A DNA stretch of 64,000 nt. Origin: Tetradesmus obliquus (taxonomy: Eukaryota > Chlorophyta > Chlorophyceae > Sphaeropleales > Scenedesmaceae). Positions 57,100-64,000 of this stretch are shown here, piece after piece. The stretch spans positions 5,022,001 to 5,086,000 of the forward strand of contig CP126193.1 of NCBI GenBank assembly GCA_030272155.1. Reading direction: 5' to 3'. The translations under genes and the position numbers were made by a program. The notes under the pieces were generated by a model. That model saw nothing but the letters and a program-made list of their open reading frames with translations. It was not told the origin of the DNA and made no database searches. The first letter of the stretch is position 1. Each line of letters starts with the position of its first letter.

Positions 57100-60000
57100 T
57101 CAGACATCTGCTGCTGGCACTGCTGCTGCATGCGGCTGTGCTTCTTCAGCCGCAGCTGCAGGCTGCTGCTGCCGCCACCAGGCAGCCCACACCTGCAGCT
57201 GCTCCACCACGCTGCACCCCACCCGCATGTAGTCAGCCTGCTGCACCACCATGTTGCCGCGCAGCCGCTGCTGCATGTGCACAATCGCAGCAGCCTGCCG
57301 CGGCCGCAGCAGCTCAAACGCCACCTTGAAACACGGCCGCCGGTTGAACACCCAGTGCTTCCAGCCTGGCTCTACACTCATCGCCTCACCGGCTCGCTGA
57401 CTCAGCAGCAGCGCGTGGCGGCTCATGTGTGTGGCCAGGTCCTGCACCTCACCTGGCTGCAGGTCCAGGCCCCGCAGCAGCTGCTCAGCTGCCTCCTGCA
57501 GCTGCTTTGTGCTTGCCGGCTTGGCAGCAGCCTGTTGCTGCTGCTCCAGCTGCTGCTGCACTTTGCTCTGCTGGTCCGGCCTGCTGCCTGCGTCAGGATC
57601 AGCTGCACCAGCCTGCTGCTGCTGCGGCAGCTGCCGCTGCTGCCTGCCAAGTAGCCAGCCCAGCAGTAGCTGCCAGGCCTCAGGGCTGGGGCTGACAAAC
57701 AGCCACTGCGCCAGCACCTGCTGCATTAGGTCCTCCCCTGCCTGCTGCCCAGGCAGCAGCAGCGGCCAGGCAAAGGTGAGCGCGGCAGCAGGGTCGATGT
57801 GGCCGGGGGTCCTGGTACCTGCAAGCCGCCAGCGCCAGGCAGAAAGACAGAGATACAGACCGAACGTATTACTGCGTGTTACTGCCGAAATGGTGTGAGT
57901 GTTATGTCAAGAGCATGGGTGCTTGGAAGCTGACTACAGTAGCAGCTGACGCAGCACAAGTTGGCATACTAGCCACGCATGCACTGTATGCATGACATCA
58001 TGCTGCTGTGCAACAAGGCCAGCTCTGCTCACACGGCTGTGAGCAGGCCAACCTGTCAGCACATGCGCTGACATGCTGCAGTGCATGCACTTTCTCTGCA
58101 TATGTATGCATGCTGCTGCTGCTGCTGCTGCTGCTGCCGCTGCTGCTGCTGCTGCTGCAGAGCATGTTGATAGCAGGCTCACCCTCAAGCCCCATCAGCA
58201 GCAGGATGGAGTCATACACCTGGCCCTTGTGCTGTGTGGGCAGGCTGCGCCCGACTGCAGCACCAAACAGCTGCCGCAGGACGAACGCATTCAAGTAGTG
58301 CACAGCCCATCCACACGGCGCAGGCTGCTGCTGCTGACCCTGATCCTGCTGCTCTTGCTCTTGCTGCTGCTGCTGCTCTGCGCCGCGCGTGGTGCGCCTG
58401 CCCTCCTGCGCCTTGGCCGCTGCAGCAGCATCCGCGGCCGCTGCCCTTGCCCGCTGCCGCGCGTTCGGCTGCGCAAACGCCGCCGCAGCTGCGGCAGCAG
58501 CAGCCTGGCGCTGCTCTGCAGCCGCCACCTCCTGCTGTGCAATGCACTCCGCTGCTGCTGCTGCAGCAGCAGCCTGCTGCAGGGGTGATGCGCCAGCCTG
58601 CAGCTTGCCCACACTAGCTCGCATGGCCTTGCCAGCTTCTCCGAGCACCGCAGTAGCCGGATTGCTCTGGCCGTAGCGCTGCCGCTGCGTGATGCGCTGC
58701 AGCATGGCCGCAGCCAGATCAGCTGAGCTGCGCGCGTCTGCTGTGTCACCTCCTGCTGCTTTCACTGGCGGCTCCAGGTGGCTGTAGCTGATGCCTGCCA
58801 GCATGCCTGACAGCTGCTGCGCAGTGACAGCGTAGCCAGCTGGGCCTGGGCCAGTCAGCGGCACCCGGGGGCCCAGCACACCAGGCTGCGTCTGTGCAGG
58901 AGAGGGGAGGGTAGGTGGGATTGCAAGAGGGCAGCCACGGCACAGGAGCGCGGAGGTGTCAGCGATGGGGGCGGGGTGATATACGTGTTGAAACAAGGCA
59001 AGTGATTTGCAGGCGGCCGCTGTCACGTGCAGCAACAGCTGCTCTGTGTCAGCCGCAGAACAACACGCAGATGCTGCTCAGCAGTGTGCCACACTCTCAC
59101 GAAGGGAGCAGAGGCATGGAGTGGTGCCAGGGCCACCTCACCTGCATCGTGCACTGGAAGCCAGGCACAGCCACCTGGCCAGCAAAGCGCCCCGCCAGGC
59201 ACTGCAAGTCGTCCAGCACCTCATCACTGGCCACACGCATCGCAGCACCACGCTCCCGCAGCGCCTTGGCGCGCCTGTGGCGTGCTGAGGGCAGAGCATG
59301 GCTGTGCTGCTGCTGCTGCTGCTGCTGCTGCTGTGGCTGCTGCTGTGGCTGCTCACAGGCAAAGTGATGGCAGTTGCTGCAGAAGACTGACCACTCGCGG
59401 TCGGTTGGGGTGCCCACCTGGCGGGCGGCAGCAGATGAGGCAACAGGAGCAGTTTGTGAGGTGGGAGTCATCACAGCATGCACGGGATGTGTGCTGCAGA
59501 GAAAAGCCCCGTCGCTGCGCTGCAGTGCACGCCTGCTGAAATAGCAGCCAAGCACATGAGGCAGCTGCTACCCCAACTAAGCCCTGCTAGATGCATAACA
59601 GCGGCTGCACGACAAGCCAATCGTGATGTCTGCAAGCATGCACGATGATGCAGGCAGTAAGTAGCTTCTTTCACAGCAGTAGATATGCAGCTGGCATGCC
59701 GCGCCGCCTCACCGCGTACGCGCAGAGCGCCTCGTAGTGCCCGCACAGGCTGCACAGTCCCCGGGCATCACCCTGCGGCAGCTCAGGCAGCCGCCGCAGC
59801 GCCGCCAGCGCCGCAGGTAGCTCAGCACCTGACCCCAGCCGCAGCATCACAGCCAGCGCAGCCAGCAGCTGGCACACCTCCCGCTGCTCAGCAGCCAGCT
59901 GCACGCCAGCTGCATCACCCACAGCAGCTTCGGCGGTGCATCCTGCTGCTGCTGCTGCTGCTGCTGCTGCATGATCAGCAGCCGCCGCTGCGGCCAGCGG

Positions 60001-60736
60001 ACCAGCAACCGCACCATTCTGCACTGTCGAGCTCCACAGCATGTCCTCAGCGAGGCCAGGTGGCTGTGCAACAGACATCACAGGAGCGGCGGCAGCAGCA
60101 GTAAGGCCAGGCTGCACTGCTGCTACAGAGCCGCTTGGGCTGTGCTCGCGTTCTGCACCTGCCTGCTCATGCGGGTGACTTCCAGCAGGCAGCACGCCGG
60201 CCGTCAGCGCGCAACCTGACCCAGCCGTAGCAGGCTCTTGCTGCAATGTGTCAAGATCCATTGCTGCTGGGCCGGCTGCACCTGCTGCACCTGCTGCACC
60301 TGCAGCAGCTGCTGCTGCTGCTGCTGTTGACTCATATAGTGCTACAACTGGATGGCCTGCTTCTGCTGCTGGTGCTGCCTCTGCTGCTGGGTGAAGCTGT
60401 TGGCAACCTGCCCCGGCAGCTGTGAGCATGCTGCTGCAACTGTGTGCTCGCTGGGCCAGGGCAACCTCCCTGCTGCCACCAGCCTTGACTGGAAGGGTGC
60501 TGCTGCTGGTGGTGCTGCTGCTAGGCTGCTGCTGCACTGAGGGGGACAATACCGCCGGTGGCTCAGGCGTCCTGCTCTGCTCACGGCTGGCAGCAGCAGC
60601 AGCGGCATCAGCAGTGCCAAACATAGCGCCTGCAGCAGCCAACGCCAAAGCAGCAGGCGGCGCGCTGCACTCAGCATGGCCAGCAGCAGCCACCCCTACA
60701 GCAGCATCAGCTGCTGACATATCAACAGCAGCAGCA

Positions 60737-60780
<44 letters not shown>

Positions 60781-61511
60781 AGCAGCGTCGCCTTGAGCCG
60801 CCACTGCTCGCTGCGACATGCGCCCGCTGCTTGATGAAGGCTGCGCGCGCCCGCTGCTTGTTGAAGGCCGCGCGCCTCTGCTGCTTGTTGAGGGCCGGGC
60901 ACCCACGGTAGGGATGGCAGCACAGCGCGGCACCGCCTGCCGATGATTGCGGCTGTCAGCAGCTGCTGCCGGCGCCGCCTGCACCAGCGCCTTATCAGCG
61001 CCCTGCTGGTTCATCTTGCTTGCAACCTGCTCCTTTTCGGCCAACTTGGCAGCCATAGCTGCCACCTCCTCTGCTGCAATGCTGGCAGCAGCACCAGGCG
61101 ACAGCCACGCTGCGCCGTGTGCAGCAGCAGCCTCAGCACCAAAGAAGGCCAGCATGGCTGTGTCGCGCGTGCGCACTGCCTCTGCTGCTGTTGTGTGCTG
61201 TCCGAGGTGCAAGTACCTGAAAGGCGGCACTGAAATGAATGCCTCAAACCTGTAGGGATTCTTGCGCATGCGCACACCCATTTCGCCGGTAGGGTTCTGC
61301 GCATGACTCGCACAGCTAAGCACCGTCCCCTTCATCAGGCGTGCAGGCGGTTTCTCACCATCTGCCTCACTGCTTGTGGCTGCACTGCCAACTGCACCAG
61401 CAGCAGCACCAGCAGCAGCAGCAGCTGCAGCAGCAGCAGCATCTGCCTTGTCGCCGCTGCTTGCCTTGCCGCCTGCAGGCTTCCGTGCTATGTTCATCCT
61501 CTTCTTCTTTA

Positions 61512-61551
<40 letters not shown>

Positions 61552-61558
61552 ATGCTGG

Positions 61559-61592
<34 letters not shown>

Positions 61593-61598
61593 CCTGCA

Positions 61599-61631
<33 letters not shown>

Positions 61632-62789
61632 CCTGCAGCTGCTGCTGCTGCTCCAGCCAGCCCTTCTGCACCTCCGGGTGCGGCGGCTCTGGCTGTTGCT
61701 GCTGCTGCTGCTGTTGCTGTTGCTGTTGGTGCTGCTGCTGCTGCTGCTGCTGCTGCTGGGGTAACGGCATGGCCACTTTCTCCAGCACACCTGCTGCCGC
61801 CTGCTGCTGCAGCACTGGCTGTTGCTTGCGTTGCTGCTGCGGCACATGCTGGCTGCGAGCCTCCTGCTGCAACCTTGGCGGCTGCCGCGGCTCTGCCTCT
61901 GTCCCATCACCCTGCTGAGCTCTGCCGATCGCGTCCGCACTGCTGTCAGTGCCGCTGCTGTGCCGCTGCAGCTGAGCATCAGCTTGGCCTGCTGCTGCGC
62001 TTGGGGCTGCCTTGACTGCTGCACCACCAGCTTCAACCACTGCAGCAGCACCAGCACCAGCACCAGCACCAGCACCGCCACCAGCAGCAGCATGCTGGCT
62101 GCTGTTCGCAATGGAGAGGCTCGCAGCACCAGCTACTGCAGACTGTTCAGCAGCTGTGCGACTGTCGGCAGCTGCAGCAGCGCCAGCGCCTTTGGGAGGC
62201 CCGCCACCAGAAGGCATTGTGTGCTGCTTGTCACGTGACTGCTGCTGGTGCTGCTGATGCTGCTGGTGCTGCTGGTGCTGGTGCTGCAGCTGGTGGTGCT
62301 GCTGGTGCTGCTGCTGCTGCTGCTCCTTCAGCAGCCGCTTTGCCGCGCGCTCCCACGCTTTCTGCTCCAGCAGCTGCTGCGCCCTCAGCAGCTCCTCCAG
62401 GCCCTGCTGGCACGGCCCCGCACCTGCCTGTTGCTGCAGGTGACGCTGGGTAACATCCTGCTGCCTTTGCTGCTTTAGCTGCTTCTGCTGCTGCTGCAGC
62501 TGTTCCTGCTTGGCAGAGGCTTTGCATGTCAGCTGCTCATCGGTGACAACTGCAGCATCACCTGCAGCGGCATCAGCAACTGCCGCGCTCACAGCAGCAG
62601 CTGCAGCTGCTGCTGCGGCCGCTGTGATCGCCTGCATGTTCTCTACTGCGAGGTGGCACCTTGCAGCATCGCCCATGCTGTCTGTCACTTTAGGCAAGCA
62701 GTCGTTGGTGTCATCAGCTTGTGCACCTATATGACTCGTGCTGCTGCCGAGTCTGTGCAGCACGCTCAACCTGGTCTCCAGCTGTTTGC

Positions 62790-62823
<34 letters not shown>

Positions 62824-63354
62824 ACCCTGCATCCTGGCATGCTGCTCTGTGGTGCACAGCTGTGGCGAGGCCAGCTGCTCATCAACTGATGCAGGCAAGC
62901 TCAGCCTGCTGAAGACGCTGCCGCTGCCTGTATGTTTGGCAGCCAACTGCGTAGGCACATACAGCGATGCACACCGCTTGCTGTAGTCCTTGCCCTGCTG
63001 CTGTTGCTGGTCTTGTAGCTGCTGTGGCTTTGGCACACCATATGGTGCACCAGTGACACCTTGATGGCATGCCTGCTGCTGCTGGTGCTGCTCGCCCTTT
63101 CGCTGGTCATGGTCGAGATTGCAAGTAGTGTCATCAGCGTGGTGGTGCGACCCCGTTGATGGCCTGGCTCGTTTCGGGTGAGGCTTTACATCACATTCAA
63201 GCTGTTGCTTGCTGTGCTGCTCGCTCTCCCTTCGCTTACGAGATCGCTGACTTTGTTGTTCTTGTCTGTTGCTGATTTGTATGAGGCTAGACTGTAGTAT
63301 GCGCACGCTAGCAAGCCCGACCAGACCGGGGGCCTGCTTCTCAAGCCGAGACAT
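57100..63354 (-). CDS. Very large Q/A-rich protein with divergent AP2/ERF-like domain
   Basis: Four exons fit by phase: 63354-59713, 59417-59142, 58891-58183 and 57818-57100 (1781 aa). Residues about 675-755 (61330-61095) resemble an AP2/ERF DNA-binding fold: GEMGVRMRKNPYRFEAFISV, YLHLGQHTTAAEAVRTRD, and AMLAFFGAEAAA. The GVR...YEA...YLG...TAxEAxxxRDxAxLAxxG pattern is kept, but spacing and several residues are unusual. At the exon 1/2 join two CxxC pairs come together (LCSLCGHYEALC; then FCSNCHHFAC), a possible zinc site. Exons 3-4 are helical (VTAQQLSGMLAGISYSHLEP; WLFVSPSPEAWQLLLGWLLG; WKHWVFNRRPCFKVAFELL). Much of exon 1 is poly-Gln or poly-Ala from CAG/GCA runs. A transcriptional regulator is a reasonable guess, not shown. 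The model could in truth be two genes. Confidence 0.6.
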
Positions 63355-63798
63355 GTGTCAAGAACTGCATCGAAATCCCAAGCTTGACTCTCTCTGTGTT
63401 CGCGTCCTGGTAGTACAGATGGTTCCTGAAGGGAGTGGGAGCAGGGTGCGCGGGAACGTGCTGTGCTATGTGACTGCCCAGCTTCCCCAGATGCACCGAG
63501 GGTGACACCATCGGCGACAGCAGGTGAGGCTGAAGTTGACACGTGGAGCAACAGGATAGGTTCCCTTGCTCCTGTAGTTGCTGACGCACCACGGCACACA
63601 TCACCAGACGCGGACAGGAAGCTGCCCACAGAAGGGTCACCAACAGTGGTGTGTGACACAGTTGATCACCAAGCCTACTGCGAAGACCTCCGGAGCTGTG
63701 ATACCGGACAACACACAGTACAGACCACCAAGAAGGTTCCAGAGGTGATGTATCTGATGTATCACCTATTAGAACTTAATGCATCTGCACTCACGTAC
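63355..63798. promoter_or_regulatory. Divergent promoter region at right edge
   Basis: The 444 bp between the AP2-like start (minus) and the right-edge ORF start (plus) have few repeats. Overlapping frames on both strands are unrecognised. The promoter role is only inferred from position. Confidence 0.3.
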
Positions 63799-64000
63799 AA
63801 TGGATCTGCCAGACGCGCTACTCGCCCCAACGCAAAGTGGGCACTTCATCACAAACACCAAAAACCGCAACACAAGCGGCGGGCTGGATGCAGTCAGCAT
63901 GGCACACTCAGGCCTGGATGAGCAGCAGCAGCAGCCACCACGCACGCCAACGAAACCAGAGAATTCAAGCACAGCAAACGAAGGACGCCAGCAATCCATG
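63799..64000 (+). CDS. Partial ORF running off the right edge
   Basis: ATG at 63799 opens a frame of at least 67 codons still open at the window end. It starts MDLPDALLAPTQSGHFITNT and has a Gln run and a Pro/Thr/Ser-rich stretch (PPRTPTKPENSSTANEG). It looks like the disordered N-terminus of a larger protein. No family can be named. Confidence 0.3.

Noticed and set aside
61341..62015. Long plus-strand ORFs opposite the AP2-like exon
   Set aside because: They consist of Leu/Ala/Gln runs that are complements of the poly-Gln coding sequence.

Overview
The window is nuclear DNA from a green alga, most likely a chlorophycean of the Scenedesmaceae/Tetradesmus type. The basis for this is intron-rich genes with GT-AG introns of about 70-600 bp, pervasive CAG/CTG trinucleotide runs that encode poly-Gln, poly-Ala and poly-Ser, and plant-type orthologues such as RUS1/DUF647, a SOL1-type carboxypeptidase and plant-like CBP80. 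The genus is an inference. No bacterial operons, rRNA, tRNA or CRISPR arrays were seen. Most long ORFs on the opposite strand of genes are shadows opened by the triplet repeats.

Layout, left to right. A RUS1-like DUF647 gene (+, 722-3906) is followed by an FYV7/TAP26-type rRNA-processing factor (+, 4578-6194). A histone-fold NF-YC/DPB3-like protein (-, 7070-8099) and an HMG-box protein (-, 8284-8648) come next. The HMG gene shares a 522-bp divergent promoter region with a proline iminopeptidase (+, 9171-13871, nine exons). After a 1.6-kb gap comes purine nucleoside phosphorylase (+, 15444-17749). It converges on a ten-exon SOL1/CPD-type membrane metallocarboxypeptidase (-, 18737-22157), followed by V-ATPase subunit D (-, 22762-24754) and ribosomal protein eL38 (-, 26004-27161, exon 1 codes only the ATG).

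A gene-poor 3.8-kb stretch with a 31-bp minisatellite precedes an unknown membrane protein (-, 30935-33107). That gene is divergent from APE2 endonuclease with a GRF zinc finger (+, 33979-37878). Next are two broken pieces that look like one algal MYND-finger family (38290-39085 tail; 39356-42364 head), with a perfect 36-bp palindrome between them. A HAD pyrimidine-nucleotidase-like gene (-, 43686-45733) is divergent from the large nuclear cap-binding subunit CBP80/NCBP1 (+, 46602-53633, 14 exons). The right end holds a frameshifted leucine-rich-repeat gene (-, 54243-56171), a doubtful membrane ORF, a 1781-residue Q/A-rich protein with a divergent AP2/ERF-like domain (-, 57100-63354), and an ORF running off the right edge.

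Functionally these are mostly unlinked housekeeping genes: RNA processing, cap binding, ribosome, vacuolar proton pumping, purine salvage, DNA repair and peptide trimming. The most unusual signal is not a gene. Several introns (RUS1 intron 3; iminopeptidase introns 2, 5 and 8; CBP80 intron 7) are built largely from tandem copies, about 80-130 bp each, of their own splice junctions. Donor-side introns carry repeated exon 3' ends plus donor; acceptor-side introns carry repeated pyrimidine tract, AG and exon 5' start. Some copies form potential in-frame cassette exons. A second pattern is that CTG runs tend to sit as pyrimidine tracts before splice acceptors, while CAG runs sit in coding exons. 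All exon models were read by eye from phase, splice consensus and protein family pattern, and no transcript evidence was available.
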